A DNA stretch of 64,000 nucleotides, from NCBI GenBank assembly GCA_009783885.1, contig WRCN01000004.1:50306-114305 (forward strand), read 5' to 3'. The position numbers were made by a program, and so were the translations under genes. The notes under the pieces were generated by a model. It did no database searches. It saw only the letters and a list, made by a program, of their open reading frames with translations, and was not told the origin of the DNA. This stretch comes from Bacteroidales bacterium. Lineage in GTDB: Bacteria > Bacteroidota > Bacteroidia > Bacteroidales > P3. Shown here piece by piece: positions 52,099 through 61,572 of the stretch (its first letter is position 1; every line of letters starts with the position of its first letter).

Positions 52099-53088
52099 AT
52101 GAAAAAAACCGTTCTCAGCGGCATACGCCCAACAGGAGATTTACATCTCGGCAATTATTTCGGAGCTTTGAAGAATTTTGTAAGAATGCAAGATGAATTT
52201 AATTGTTATTTTTTTGTAGCGGATTACCATTCGTTAACCACACATCCGAATCCTGAAAATTTACGAACAAATACACGTCGGGTTTTGGCAAATTATGTTG
52301 CAGCGGGTTTGGATCCAAAAAAGTGTGCTTTATATATTCAGAGCGATGTTCAAGAGGTTGTTGAGTTGTACTTGTTTTTGAATATGAGTGCGTATTTGGG
52401 CGAATTGGAGCGTAGCGTAACCTTTAAGGATAAAGCACGGCAACAGCCCGATAATGTAAATGCAGGTCTGTTGACGTATCCGGTGTTGCAAGCCGCCGAC
52501 ATCCTCATTCACAAAGCCAATTTTGTTCCGGTTGGGAAAGATCAGGAGCAACATTTGGAAATGGCGCGAACCTTAGCCAATCGCTTCAATCATTTGTATA
52601 AAGTGGAGTGTTTTTCCGAACCGCAAGCCTATAATTTTGGCGAACAATTAGTCAAAATTCCGGGCTTGGATGGCAGTGGAAAAATGGGCAAATCGGAAGG
52701 CGAAGCCAATGCGATTTTTTTAGGCGAAGAGCCCGAAAGCATTCGTAAAAAAGTGATGAAAGCTGTTACGGATTCCGGCCCAACAGAACCTAATCAAGAA
52801 AAACCGGAAGCCATCAAAAACATCTTTCAATTGATGAGCGTGGTTTCCAAGCCCGATACATTGGAATTTTTTGAAAATGCCTACAACACGTGTCAAATTC
52901 GCTATGGCGACATGAAAAAACAATTGGCAGAAGACATGATTTTGTTCACTGCACCCTTCCGCGAGCGTATCAATGACTTGCTCGCCGATGAAAAAGGTTT
53001 AGACGCTATTGCTGCCGAAGGTGCGGAAAAAGCCCGTGTTTCCGCAAGAAAAACGATTGATGAAGTTAGAGGAATTATTGGGTTTTAA
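52099..53088 (+). CDS. trpS: Tryptophanyl-tRNA synthetase
   Basis: A 329-residue class I synthetase. HIGH-like motif in SGIRPTGDLHLGNYFGAL (about 7-24), VADYHSLTT, LQAADILIHKANFVPVGKDQ and the KMSKS-type LDGSGKMGKSEGEANAI (about 192-208). Full length. It starts 8 bp after lpxI. Confidence 0.97.
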   Translation: MKKTVLSGIRPTGDLHLGNYFGALKNFVRMQDEFNCYFFVADYHSLTTHPNPENLRTNTRRVLANYVAAGLDPKKCALYIQSDVQEVVELYLFLNMSAYLGELERSVTFKDKARQQPDNVNAGLLTYPVLQAADILIHKANFVPVGKDQEQHLEMARTLANRFNHLYKVECFSEPQAYNFGEQLVKIPGLDGSGKMGKSEGEANAIFLGEEPESIRKKVMKAVTDSGPTEPNQEKPEAIKNIFQLMSVVSKPDTLEFFENAYNTCQIRYGDMKKQLAEDMILFTAPFRERINDLLADEKGLDAIAAEGAEKARVSARKTIDEVRGIIGF

Positions 53089-53109
53089 TAAATAAAAAAA
53101 GGTTCAAAA

Positions 53110-53634
53110 TTACATTAGTCGCTTCCGCAAATTTCGTGCCCGCGACTGAAAACCGGCGGAAGCGTCTTTGTATTGCAAATCAATAACCGAAAATAATTCG
53201 CCCAAAAGATCGGGCTCGTCCTCTGCAATGTTTGCTAAGATTTCCATCGCTAAAACTTTGGAGGCGATTTTTTCTTTATTGTTTTGTAAAATATCGAAAC
53301 TATAATCAATTACAAAGCCTTGATATTTCTTCGGAAGTTTGCGTTTGGAAAGTATGGATAAAACAGGACGTTTGACTGAATCGCTTTGTACATTTTTGAG
53401 ATTTTTTAACACTTTTTCAAGATATGGATTGATCAATTCAGGATGTTTTCGATCTAAAATATCCAACGTCCAACCTGCGCGATTGGAATGCGGATACTCT
53501 CCAAAAAGCGCCAAATCAACTAACAGCGAAATACTTTTGTCGTCCTTTCCTACAAGTTTCAAAACGTAATCAATCTGCTTACGCGACGCTTCGGCTTCGA
53601 GCAATTCAATTAGATTTTCACGAAGATTGTTCAT
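53110..53634 (-). CDS. Helical repeat protein, unknown
   Basis: I start at the ATG at 53634 (MNNLRENLIELLEAEASRKQ); an upstream frame start would be TTG. The 174-residue product is all helical with HEAT-like pairs (SISLLVDLALFGEYPHSNRAGWTLDILD, HPELINPYLEKVLKNLKN, KVLAMEILANIAEDEPDLLG). It resembles small HEAT-repeat proteins of unknown role in Bacteroidota. Last gene of the hpt operon. Confidence 0.75.
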   Translation of the reverse strand: MNNLRENLIELLEAEASRKQIDYVLKLVGKDDKSISLLVDLALFGEYPHSNRAGWTLDILDRKHPELINPYLEKVLKNLKNVQSDSVKRPVLSILSKRKLPKKYQGFVIDYSFDILQNNKEKIASKVLAMEILANIAEDEPDLLGELFSVIDLQYKDASAGFQSRARNLRKRLM

Positions 53635-53669
53635 ATCGACACAGGGATTATACGTTTTTATTTTGGTTA

Positions 53670-54365
53670 TCAACCACTAAGAGTAAATCTTATAGGAATT
53701 AAAACTTGCACCCGAACAGGTTTTTCATCTATTTTACCGGGTGTCCATTTGGGCATTCTTTTTATAACTCTCATGGCTTCGGCATCAAACCAATGATGTA
53801 ACGATCTTAGAATTTCAATTATGCCAATTGTACCGTCTTTTTCTATAATAACTCCGCAATATATTGTCCCTTGAATTGACATTTCTCTTCCTTCAGGTGG
53901 CCATCTTAAATTTCGACCAATAAAATTACGCATGTCCTCAAAACCTCCCGGAAACTCTGGCATTTCTCCTCTTTCTCTCATTTTAACTATTTCAGCCATA
54001 TCGTATATTTTATGGTCTGCCAAATTAAAATGAATAGAAATTTCACGTGTTGTATCTCTATGTGGTTCTCGCTCTTGCCACGGAATTGCATGAATTAAAC
54101 GACGTCCTTCCGTATCAAGCCCACTTCCAATCGAATGGATTGTTTCTATTTTATTTATTCTTCCGCTACGTTCAAACTCCACTTGATAAACTGCCGTTCC
54201 CTCAACTCTATTTATGTAAGCCATCAAAGGATAACGCATATTGACGTAAATAAATTCTGCAAATCTGGCACTATCGGAAAGAATACAACTATTGCGATTT
54301 TGACCTGTAACACTCGTACAAATCATCAACAATAGTAACATAAAAAAAGATTTTTTTATTTCCAT
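53670..54365 (-). CDS. Secreted protein with two TonB C-terminal-like domains
   Basis: A 231-residue protein with a signal peptide (MEIKKSFFMLLLLMICTSVTGQ) and two TonB-box-type domains: FAEFIYVNMRYPLMAYINRV ... GTAVYQVEFERSGRINKIET (about 35-75), and a second with PGGFEDMRNFIGRNLRWPPE ... GTIYCGVIIEKDGTIG ... MPKWTPGKIDEKPVRVQVLI. There is no N-terminal membrane anchor as in true TonB, so it is probably a periplasmic partner. It overlaps the gene upstream by 10 bp. Confidence 0.82.
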   Translation of the reverse strand: MEIKKSFFMLLLLMICTSVTGQNRNSCILSDSARFAEFIYVNMRYPLMAYINRVEGTAVYQVEFERSGRINKIETIHSIGSGLDTEGRRLIHAIPWQEREPHRDTTREISIHFNLADHKIYDMAEIVKMRERGEMPEFPGGFEDMRNFIGRNLRWPPEGREMSIQGTIYCGVIIEKDGTIGIIEILRSLHHWFDAEAMRVIKRMPKWTPGKIDEKPVRVQVLIPIRFTLSG

Positions 54366-55231
54366 CTCTCATTCTTGTAAAATTCATTTTCATCGTATGA
54401 ATAACGATAAAACCAACTGTCTTCCTCTGAATGCCAACAGATATTTACCCATTTTGAATCTGTAAATATGGCGTAATCTTCTCCCAAGTTAAACCTCCAA
54501 AGGTCTTCAAATTCAATTTTGTGAGTTTTTATTATCTTCATGTCCTGAACAACGTATATGTATTCACGTTCAAAAAACAAATATCGGTTATGTATTTTGG
54601 CAGGTAGAGTTGAGTTCACTTTAAATGGAAGCGGTGTGCCATTGATCACATACTTCAACCTATCGCCCGAATATTCCAACGAAACGCCGTCTCTTTCCCA
54701 AATTATGAATGGCTGATATACGATTTGTTCAATAGTTGCTTCAAATAAGTCGGATACTTTTTGCTCTTCGGCTTCATATCTTTTTTCAGCGGCTTCTTCT
54801 GTTTCGTTTTCTCTTCGCTCATAGTATGCTGCGATAGGCTCCCAGTCAGGTTTTGTAAAATAATCAACAATTCTTATAAGCTGGTCTAATGAGGGGAAAG
54901 AATATCCTGACATGGACACAGAGTAAACATTGTTTTCTTGTCCTATAAACAAGCCTCGAATATAGATGGGGTCGGATATCCAAATTTCAAATTCTTTGTC
55001 TTCTAATTCGCCTCGTGCTATTTTGTCTTTGATGTAATTATTCAACACTTTTGTTCTTGCCTTAAATAACAGATTGGTTCTTTCGCCATAGCGACCGTAG
55101 TTTTGGCATAGTCCGAGTGAGATTTTTTCTTCTTCGAACATTATATCTTCACAATTTGTCGCCTTTGCCGTTGTGCAAAGGATTGGAAGTAATGATAGAT
55201 AAACGCTAAAAATGACTATTGTTTTTTTCAT
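54356..55231 (-). CDS. Secreted protein of unknown function
   Basis: A 291-residue protein with a signal peptide (MKKTIVIFSVYLSLLPILCTTAKA). The body has a charged helical stretch (YYERRENETEEAAEKRYEAE, about 160-180) and strand-rich ends. No family recognised. It starts 10 bp downstream of hpt and overlaps the TonB-like gene, so it is in the same operon. Confidence 0.7.
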   Translation of the reverse strand: MKKTIVIFSVYLSLLPILCTTAKATNCEDIMFEEEKISLGLCQNYGRYGERTNLLFKARTKVLNNYIKDKIARGELEDKEFEIWISDPIYIRGLFIGQENNVYSVSMSGYSFPSLDQLIRIVDYFTKPDWEPIAAYYERRENETEEAAEKRYEAEEQKVSDLFEATIEQIVYQPFIIWERDGVSLEYSGDRLKYVINGTPLPFKVNSTLPAKIHNRYLFFEREYIYVVQDMKIIKTHKIEFEDLWRFNLGEDYAIFTDSKWVNICWHSEEDSWFYRYSYDENEFYKNERWK

Positions 55232-55241
55232 TATGAACTAT

Positions 55242-55772
55242 CTATGCTTTCAGCTGATAAATACTCGAAATATTTCGCCCATATCCATCGTAATCCAAGC
55301 CATAGCCAACAACAAATTCATTGCTAATGGTTTTTGCAACGTATTTGATGGGAACTTGTTTCGTATATTTTTCAGGTTTGAAAAGTAGGGTGCAAATTTC
55401 CAACGAGGCCGGGTTTTGTTTCAACAAGTCGCTGTACAAGCCATCAATCGTAATGCCTGTGTCAACAATATCTTCAAGGAGAATGATATGTTTGCCCTCC
55501 ACAGACTCTTTCAATCCAAACAGTTGTCTCACATTTTCGGTAGATTGCGTACCATCGTAAGACGACAGTTTCACAAAACTGATTTGGCATTTCAAATCAA
55601 TATGTTTCATCAAATCCGATGCAAACATGAATACGCCGTTGAGCACACCCACAAAAAGGACTTCTTTTCCTTTGTAATCGGCATTAATTCTTTGAGCAAT
55701 AGTGTTAACTGCTTCGAGGAGTTCGTGTTCGTTGATGTAAGGAACGAAGGTGAGGTCTTTGATTTGGATCAT
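55242..55772 (-). CDS. hpt: Hypoxanthine phosphoribosyltransferase
   Basis: A 176-residue purine-salvage enzyme. The PRPP site ILLEDIVDTGITIDGLYSDL (about 97-116) and the flexible-loop region SFVKLSSYDGTQSTENVRQL are clear, as is the VGYGLDYDGYGRNISSIY end. First gene of a minus-strand operon. Confidence 0.96.
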   Translation of the reverse strand: MIQIKDLTFVPYINEHELLEAVNTIAQRINADYKGKEVLFVGVLNGVFMFASDLMKHIDLKCQISFVKLSSYDGTQSTENVRQLFGLKESVEGKHIILLEDIVDTGITIDGLYSDLLKQNPASLEICTLLFKPEKYTKQVPIKYVAKTISNEFVVGYGLDYDGYGRNISSIYQLKA

Positions 55773-55785
55773 GATAGTTTTAAAG

Positions 55786-55886
55786 TTTGTAAAGTTTATA
55801 AAGTTTGTAAAGTAAATTGCTTATTAAGTTGTTTGCGATTTGGCGAAGCACTTTATAAACTTTATGAACTTTATAAACCTTATGAA
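55786..55886. repeat. AAGTTTATAAAGTTT-type inverted repeats
   Basis: TTTGTAAAGTTTATAAAGTT on the left and ACTTTATAAACTTTATGAAC on the right form a long imperfect stem around about 45 bp. It lies in the leader of hpt. Confidence 0.6.
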
Positions 55887-55889
55887 CTA

Positions 55890-55935
55890 CAAAGATACAA
55901 AAAAAATTGAAATTGAAAAAAAAGTTGTATCTTTG
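55890..55935. promoter_or_regulatory. Divergent promoters of hpt and the M28 peptidase
   Basis: Minus-strand TATCTTTG (55897-55890) and plus-strand TATCTTTG (55928-55935) lie back to back, with TTG elements in the intervening AT-rich stretch. Confidence 0.65.
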
Positions 55936-55966
55936 TAAGACGCTTTAATTTACAAAATCAGAAATC

Positions 55967-57538
55967 ATGCAACGTTCAATCATTACTCTATTGTTTATTT
56001 TGTCATCGTTTGGACTACAAGCAAACGATAAGTTGATATTAGCAAAGGTAAACGATGTATCACATCTTTATGCTTTGTTTGAAAATCCGTTTCTAAACAT
56101 CCATTACTACAGCGACAGTTTCATCATCGCTTCTGCTGAAAATGATAAGAAAATCGACGGCGAAACCCTTATTTTAGACCAAAAGGCTTTTTCCGATGTC
56201 GAAGGTTACTATATCGTTTACTGTCCACCATCCCTGCGTCAATCTTATTTAGACCAAATACAACATACAGCAAAAGTATTATATACGGATAACGATATTT
56301 TAATTGTAAAATCATTAAACGCTAATGTTCGCGTACCTTCGGCTAAAAATGACGGCTTAGTTTACATTTCTCAAACAAAAGCATCTCTACCCAAGACAAC
56401 CCTTAGTTTTCCTGTTATTACAGAAATCGACCCTGTTATTCAATACATGACTGAAATGGTAAATACCGACAGCATTATGTCGTACATACAACATTTGGAG
56501 GATTATGGAACGCGAGTATACTATAAACAACAGGCCTATGAGGCTCAAAACTGGTTATCGGCAAAATTTGAAGCCATGGGTTTGGATGTGGAAATACAAA
56601 GTGTTATTGTACCCGGTTTTCCGTTCGGCCCTGCTACGTCCTCAGGAAATGTTATTGTTGTCCAAACAGGGACACTATATCCTGATGAATATATTGTTTG
56701 CGGTGCACATTATGATTCATGGGCGGCGTGGTGGAATCCTGACGTTGCCCCCGGAGCTGACGATAATGCCTCCGGTACAGCAGGAATACTAGAACTGGCA
56801 CGAACGTTAAGCCAATTCGAGTTTGAACGCTCCATAATCTACTGTTTTTTTGCCGCCGAAGAAGCGGGATTGCACGGAAGCAGGGCCTATGCTTCTCGCA
56901 GCAGTATGCAAGGTATGAATATTTTAGGATACTTCAATATGGATATGATCGGCTATTTAAAACCGGGAACAGATATTAACATCAGTTTGATTTATCCTTC
57001 TGTGGCAACGCCTTTGGCAAATTATTATACAACTATTGCCAACGTGTATTTCCCAAATATCCCGATTACTCATTATTCTGCGCTATCCGGTGGCGACAGC
57101 GACCATACTTCATTCAATCAAAACGGGTATCAAGGTATCTTCCCTTTTGAAAATATTGATGACCATAGCCCCTATATTCACACAGCAAACGATGTTATAG
57201 GACTTAGTGTTAACAACGCTGAACAATCTCGTATGTTTACTCAACTCATCTTTGCTTCGATTGCGACCTTGGCAGGGCTTGCTAATAATGAGACAAGCAT
57301 TACAAATCCTATTAACACGGAACTATTGATCTATCCCAATCCAACCACCGGGAAGTTAAATCTAAAAACCGGAGGTCGAAGAATTAAAAATATTGAAATT
57401 TTTGATGTTTTTGGCAAAAAGGTGTTAGAACAAAAAAGGCAGGATGAAATAGATATGTCTACACTACGAAAAGGGATTTATATTGTACAAATAGCAACAG
57501 AAAACGAAGTCGTAGTTAAAAAAATTGTAAAGCAGTAG
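55967..57538 (+). CDS. Secreted M28 metallopeptidase with type IX sorting domain
   Basis: A 523-residue protein. Signal peptide (MQRSIITLLFILSSFGLQA), a prodomain (about 20-150) and the zinc aminopeptidase domain with ligands in CGAHYDSWAAW (His, Asp), PGADDNASGTAGILELA (Asp), CFFAAEEAGLHGS (Glu-Glu), NMDMIGYL (Asp) and GDSDHTSFNQNGY (His). The C-terminal 75 residues (LLIYPNPTTGKLNLKT ... KGIYIVQIATENEVVVKKIV) form a type A T9SS sorting domain. It is therefore an extracellular or surface-anchored peptidase. Confidence 0.95.
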   Translation: MQRSIITLLFILSSFGLQANDKLILAKVNDVSHLYALFENPFLNIHYYSDSFIIASAENDKKIDGETLILDQKAFSDVEGYYIVYCPPSLRQSYLDQIQHTAKVLYTDNDILIVKSLNANVRVPSAKNDGLVYISQTKASLPKTTLSFPVITEIDPVIQYMTEMVNTDSIMSYIQHLEDYGTRVYYKQQAYEAQNWLSAKFEAMGLDVEIQSVIVPGFPFGPATSSGNVIVVQTGTLYPDEYIVCGAHYDSWAAWWNPDVAPGADDNASGTAGILELARTLSQFEFERSIIYCFFAAEEAGLHGSRAYASRSSMQGMNILGYFNMDMIGYLKPGTDINISLIYPSVATPLANYYTTIANVYFPNIPITHYSALSGGDSDHTSFNQNGYQGIFPFENIDDHSPYIHTANDVIGLSVNNAEQSRMFTQLIFASIATLAGLANNETSITNPINTELLIYPNPTTGKLNLKTGGRRIKNIEIFDVFGKKVLEQKRQDEIDMSTLRKGIYIVQIATENEVVVKKIVKQ

Positions 57539-57681
57539 TAGAATTTGATTTTTTTTTGTATCTTTGCAAATCAAAAGGAAATAAGAGAATAAGAAAATGA
57601 GAAAATAGAAAGATAAACAGTCTTATTCACTTATTTACCTTTCACTTATTCACTTCAAATTCACAATAAATCAACAACATT

Positions 57682-57999
57682 ATGGCACACACATTCACAG
57701 ACGCAAATTACGAAGAATTAGTTTTAAAATCCGATAAACCCGTCGTGGTTGACTTTTGGGCGGAATGGTGCGGCCCCTGTCGCATGCTCACTCCGATTAT
57801 TGAAGAAATGGCTGCCGAGTACGAAGGCCGTGCTATCATCGGAAAAGTTGATGTAGACAGCGCTCCGGGTATTGCTTCGAAATATGGTATTCGCAATATT
57901 CCAACCATCATTTTCGTCAAAAACGGAGAAGTGGTTGACAAGCAAGTTGGTGCTGTCCCGAAATCCGCGCTGACTGCGAAGTTGGATGCTATCCTTTAA
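57682..57999 (+). CDS. trxA: Thioredoxin
   Basis: A 105-residue protein, nearly all thioredoxin fold: PVVVDFWAEWCGPCRMLTPI with the WCGPC active site (about 29-33), then IRNIPTIIFVKNGEVV with the cis-Pro. No signal peptide, so cytoplasmic. A -7 TATCTTTG lies at 57559-57566. Confidence 0.96.
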   Translation: MAHTFTDANYEELVLKSDKPVVVDFWAEWCGPCRMLTPIIEEMAAEYEGRAIIGKVDVDSAPGIASKYGIRNIPTIIFVKNGEVVDKQVGAVPKSALTAKLDAIL

Positions 58000-58029
58000 T
58001 CAGTAAAAGGGTCAAGACTGAAAAAACAC

Positions 58030-58105
58030 GTCATGTCGAGCGAAGCGTAGCGTAGTCGAGACATCCCATAGCAAGGGGATTCCTCGACTACGCTCGGAAT
58101 GACGG
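58030..58105. repeat. Palindrome family 3, double unit before the DUF58 gene
   Basis: A GTCATGTCGAGCG...GTCGAGACATC unit is followed at once by an ATTCCTCGAC...GTCGAGTAG-related ATTCCTCGACTACGCTCGGAAT unit. Confidence 0.8.
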
Positions 58106-58124
58106 TAAGAATTCGTTAACCTTT

Positions 58125-59069
58125 ATGAAATTTTCGTCCGAACTTATCGAACCTTTTTCTCCCTTCGAATTGCTTGCACACCAAGTCGTAGAAGGATTTA
58201 TCACGGGTTTACACAAAAGTCCGTTTCACGGGTTTTCAGTTGAATTTGCCGAACATCGACTTTACAATACCGGCGAATCTACGCGTCATATCGACTGGAA
58301 ATTGTACGGAAAAACCGACAAACTTTTCATCAAACGCTACGAGGAAGAAACTAATCTACGATGCTATATTGTTGTGGATTGTTCGCGTTCAATGTACTTT
58401 GAGCAAAAATTGGATTTTGCGTGCAAAGCGGCCGCGTGTTTGGTGCACATCATTACACAACAGCGCGATGCTGTGGGTTTGACGTTTTTTTCCGACCACA
58501 TCGAATTGCAAACCGAATTGAAATCCACGGTTTCGCATCAAAAATTTTTGTATCAAGCGTTGGAAAACATTGCCAATGGAGGCAATGTTGGCGATGAAAA
58601 ACCCGTTGGGGCGCGGTCTGCGCGCCCATCGAACAAGGGCGGGCAAACCCCGCCCCAACAAATCCCCCAATTATTACACGAATTAGCCGAACAAATCCAC
58701 AAACGTTCATTGGTGATTATTTTCAGCGACATGTTCGATGATTTTTCACAAACGGAAGCACTTTTCAGCGCATTGCAACATTTGAAATTCAAACAAAACG
58801 ACGTAATTTTGTTTCATACCACTGCAAAAAATAAAGAATTGGATTTCGATTATTCGAATCGTCCTCATCGGTTTATTGATTTGGAAAGTCAAGTCGAATT
58901 AAAACTAAATCCGCTTGACGTGAAAGAAGCCTATATTCAAGCTATTCTGCAATTTCAAAGAGAGTTGAAGTTTCGTTGTCAGCAATATCGTGTGGATTAT
59001 GTTAATGCCGATGTGGATGAGGGTTACTACCCTATTTTGCGGGCTTTTTTGGAACGGCGACGAAAATAA
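58125..59069 (+). CDS. DUF58 (VWA-like) protein with an in-frame palindrome insert
   Basis: A 314-residue protein of the DUF58 family, usually encoded near MoxR ATPases: GEFAEHRLYNTGEST-like FAEHRLYNTGESTRHIDWKL (about 42-61), LRCYIVVDCSRSMYF (MIDAS-like DxSxS, about 82-96) and RSLVIIFSDMFDD. At residues 161-178 the frame runs through the 55-bp palindrome family 2 (58605-58659) and adds VGARSARPSNKGGQTPPQ. It lies in the loop before the RSLVIIFSD strand and keeps the frame. No moxR gene is next to it. Confidence 0.88.
   Translation: MKFSSELIEPFSPFELLAHQVVEGFITGLHKSPFHGFSVEFAEHRLYNTGESTRHIDWKLYGKTDKLFIKRYEEETNLRCYIVVDCSRSMYFEQKLDFACKAAACLVHIITQQRDAVGLTFFSDHIELQTELKSTVSHQKFLYQALENIANGGNVGDEKPVGARSARPSNKGGQTPPQQIPQLLHELAEQIHKRSLVIIFSDMFDDFSQTEALFSALQHLKFKQNDVILFHTTAKNKELDFDYSNRPHRFIDLESQVELKLNPLDVKEAYIQAILQFQRELKFRCQQYRVDYVNADVDEGYYPILRAFLERRRK
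58605..58659. repeat. Palindrome family 2, 55-bp unit inside the DUF58 gene
   Basis: Same length and arrangement as 48090-48144, with about eight differences. It is read as coding sequence. Confidence 0.88.
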
Positions 59070-59169
59070 TTTTTTTGACTTTAATCTCTGAATTTCACGA
59101 AATTTTGGAAATTGATTTATTTTTCGTATCTTTGCGGAAGTTAAAGTTCACCACGTAATCTCTCTAATT

Positions 59170-59631
59170 ATGAAACCAGAACGTTTTATTATGAAAAGCC
59201 CGGTCGGCAATATTGCCGCAACGGTCAGCACTCATGGATTGCAAGAGTTGAAACAAACTTCCGAAGCGGTAAAACCTCCAAAAACCCCATTTGGACGGGA
59301 AGTCAGAGACCAACTCAAAGATTATTTTGCAAAAAAAAATAAACATTTCGATTTCAAGTTAGACTTACAGGGCACTGATTTCCAGAAAAAAGTTTGGAAC
59401 GAATTGCGAAAAATTCCTTACGGTACAATGGTTTCTTACGGCTATATTGCACACCGTATTGGTAAACCGAAAGCCGCTCGTGCCGTGGGTTCCGCGAATC
59501 ATCATAATCCGTTGTGGATTATTGTTCCCTGCCATCGCGTGGTGAGTTCAACCGGCAAACTCACCGGTTATGCCGGAGGTTTGGATATGAAAGCGTATTT
59601 GTTACAGTTGGAAGGGGCGCTGTTGGTTTAA
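59170..59631 (+). CDS. ogt: Methylated-DNA--protein-cysteine methyltransferase
   Basis: A 153-residue repair protein that removes alkyl groups from O6-guanine. It has LQGTDFQKKVWNELRKIPYG (about 71-90), RAVGSANHHNP and the acceptor Cys in IIVPCHRVVSSTGKLTGYAG (about 120-135). The N-terminal domain is short. A -7 TATCTTTG lies upstream near 59128-59137. Confidence 0.94.
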   Translation: MKPERFIMKSPVGNIAATVSTHGLQELKQTSEAVKPPKTPFGREVRDQLKDYFAKKNKHFDFKLDLQGTDFQKKVWNELRKIPYGTMVSYGYIAHRIGKPKAARAVGSANHHNPLWIIVPCHRVVSSTGKLTGYAGGLDMKAYLLQLEGALLV

Positions 59632-59641
59632 AAACAACAGC

Positions 59642-59669
59642 GTAGGGGCGAGGCATGCCTCGCCCCTAC
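59642..59669. repeat. Palindrome family 2, 28-bp unit between ogt and mutA
   Basis: Perfect palindrome with arm GTAGGGGCGAGGCA. It lies between two convergent genes, where it could act as a bidirectional terminator. Confidence 0.85.
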
Positions 59670-59673
59670 AAAA

Positions 59674-61539
59674 TTACAAAATTCCCAATTGCTTCTGATA
59701 AGCCGTCAACGTCTCAATCAAATTCGAACGAACGTGAATAAATTCGCCAACTCCCGCTGCTTTGAAGGCTTCGAAATTATCACCCGGATGTCCGGCTAAA
59801 GTGATATTTGCTTTACCTTTGAGCACAGCGCAAGCACCGTTTACCAATTCCGGATATTCCTCGTCTGAACTACACAACACCACAATATCGGCTTTCGCTG
59901 AAAGCGCAGCATTTGCACCTTCTTCTGGAGTTTTGAAACCTGCATTATCAATAATTTCATAACCGGCACAACCGAAAAAATTCTGTGCAAATCCCGCACG
60001 AGCCTTACGCATAGCGAGGTTTCCGTAAGTCAATAAAAATACAATTGGTTTTTTCTTTCCGGCTTTCACAGCTTTTTCTGTTGCTAAGCGCAACTCTTCA
60101 AATGCTTCCGCACCGCGATATAAGTGAAGTTTTTTGTATTCACCTGTCGGTATACACTCACCGTTTTTTGCATCACATTTGGGTTCGATTTTATCCAACA
60201 TTGTTTCGTGTTGGTTTGGATATTGGTTTGTCCCCAAAATAATGGTTCTACGATTGGCAATGTCCAAGTCGCGCTGATGTGCGGTTTGTGCAATTGTATC
60301 TTGAATAGTTCCGGCTTTGAAAGCTACTGTAAAACCACCCATCTCCTCAATATCTTGAAATAATTTCCAAGCATGCTGCGCAATAGCATCGGTCAAACTT
60401 TCAATATAATACGAACCACTCGGAGCATCTACAATTTTATTGAAGTACGATTCTTCTTTCAAAATAATTTGTTGATTTCTTGCGATACGCGCCGAAAATT
60501 CATCAGCACATTTATATGTATCATCATACGCATCTACATGTATAGAGTTTGCTCCGCCAAGTGCGGCAGACATGGCTTCCGTAGTGGTTCGAAGCATGTT
60601 CACATTCGGGTCATAAATGGTTTTGTTCCATTTCGAAGTTGACGCGTGAACAAAAATTTGCGTGTGTTTCGCGTTATGTGCTTTCAACACATTTGCAAAA
60701 AGCATACGTGCAGCGCGGATTTTAGCGATTTCCATAAAGTAGTTTGAACCAACGGCAACGTGCAATGTCATGCGTTCGGCAATGGTATTCACGTCTAACC
60801 CTTTTTCAGTCAATAAAACTAAATATTCATTCGCCCAATTTAGCGCATAGCCCAATTCTTGAACAGCGGTTGCACCCGCATTGTGCAACAATTGTGCATT
60901 GACAGTCAACAAACGGAATTTCGGAAATTTGGCTGCAAATTTATCAAAAAGTTCTACAGCTGTTTTTACACATTCTTCCAATGAACCTCCGAAACTACCA
61001 TATTTAAGAGCACATCCGAAGAAATCAAAATCAATCGATCCATAAACTTGTGCCGGAGAAATTTTATTTGCTGTAAGATAGTTTTCAAACAAATCTAAGG
61101 TTACCGAATAGTCTGTGGAATTTGTAAAGTGAATACCAACTTTCGTAACATCAATATCGTTCAACAAGGTTGCAAAATCCTGTTCCGTTTTCACATTTTT
61201 AACATTCAAGCCAACGCTCTGTGCACCGCGTTTAACGATATCTACAGCTGTCATGTTGGTTTCTGAAAGATCTTTTTGACAAGCATCTTGACGAATTTCC
61301 CAATCGTTGTTTTCTGCGGAATTACCGCGAACAAACGGAAACTCGGCAGGATTGGCTTGCAAATATGCTAAATTTTTCAAATCTTCTTCACGATAATAAG
61401 GTTTTACCTTAAATCCTTCGGGCGTTTTCCAAACCAGCTTTCTTTCATAGTCGGCACCTTTGAGGTCTTTGATGATCACATCTTCCCACTGTTGCGTGGT
61501 CATGGGTGGAAATTCGGTGAATAATTTTTCGTTACTCAT
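59674..61539 (-). CDS. mutA: Methylmalonyl-CoA mutase small subunit
   Basis: A 621-residue non-catalytic beta subunit of the B12-dependent mutase: LFTEFPPMTTQQWEDVIIKD at the start, a TIM-barrel-like part (AMSAALGGANSIHVDAYDD at about 330-350) and a C-terminal flavodoxin-like domain without the B12-binding DxHxxG (it reads LCSSDEEYPELVNGA). The catalytic large subunit (mutB) is not adjacent on either side, which is unusual. Confidence 0.93.
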   Translation of the reverse strand: MSNEKLFTEFPPMTTQQWEDVIIKDLKGADYERKLVWKTPEGFKVKPYYREEDLKNLAYLQANPAEFPFVRGNSAENNDWEIRQDACQKDLSETNMTAVDIVKRGAQSVGLNVKNVKTEQDFATLLNDIDVTKVGIHFTNSTDYSVTLDLFENYLTANKISPAQVYGSIDFDFFGCALKYGSFGGSLEECVKTAVELFDKFAAKFPKFRLLTVNAQLLHNAGATAVQELGYALNWANEYLVLLTEKGLDVNTIAERMTLHVAVGSNYFMEIAKIRAARMLFANVLKAHNAKHTQIFVHASTSKWNKTIYDPNVNMLRTTTEAMSAALGGANSIHVDAYDDTYKCADEFSARIARNQQIILKEESYFNKIVDAPSGSYYIESLTDAIAQHAWKLFQDIEEMGGFTVAFKAGTIQDTIAQTAHQRDLDIANRRTIILGTNQYPNQHETMLDKIEPKCDAKNGECIPTGEYKKLHLYRGAEAFEELRLATEKAVKAGKKKPIVFLLTYGNLAMRKARAGFAQNFFGCAGYEIIDNAGFKTPEEGANAALSAKADIVVLCSSDEEYPELVNGACAVLKGKANITLAGHPGDNFEAFKAAGVGEFIHVRSNLIETLTAYQKQLGIL

Positions 61540-61572
61540 ATCGGATAATGTTTTTTTCGGTTATATAAGTTG

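Noticed and set aside
55786..55886. AAGTTTATAAAGTTT repeats as a CRISPR or iteron array
   Set aside because: They form one long inverted repeat of AT-rich words, better explained as a hairpin in the hpt leader.
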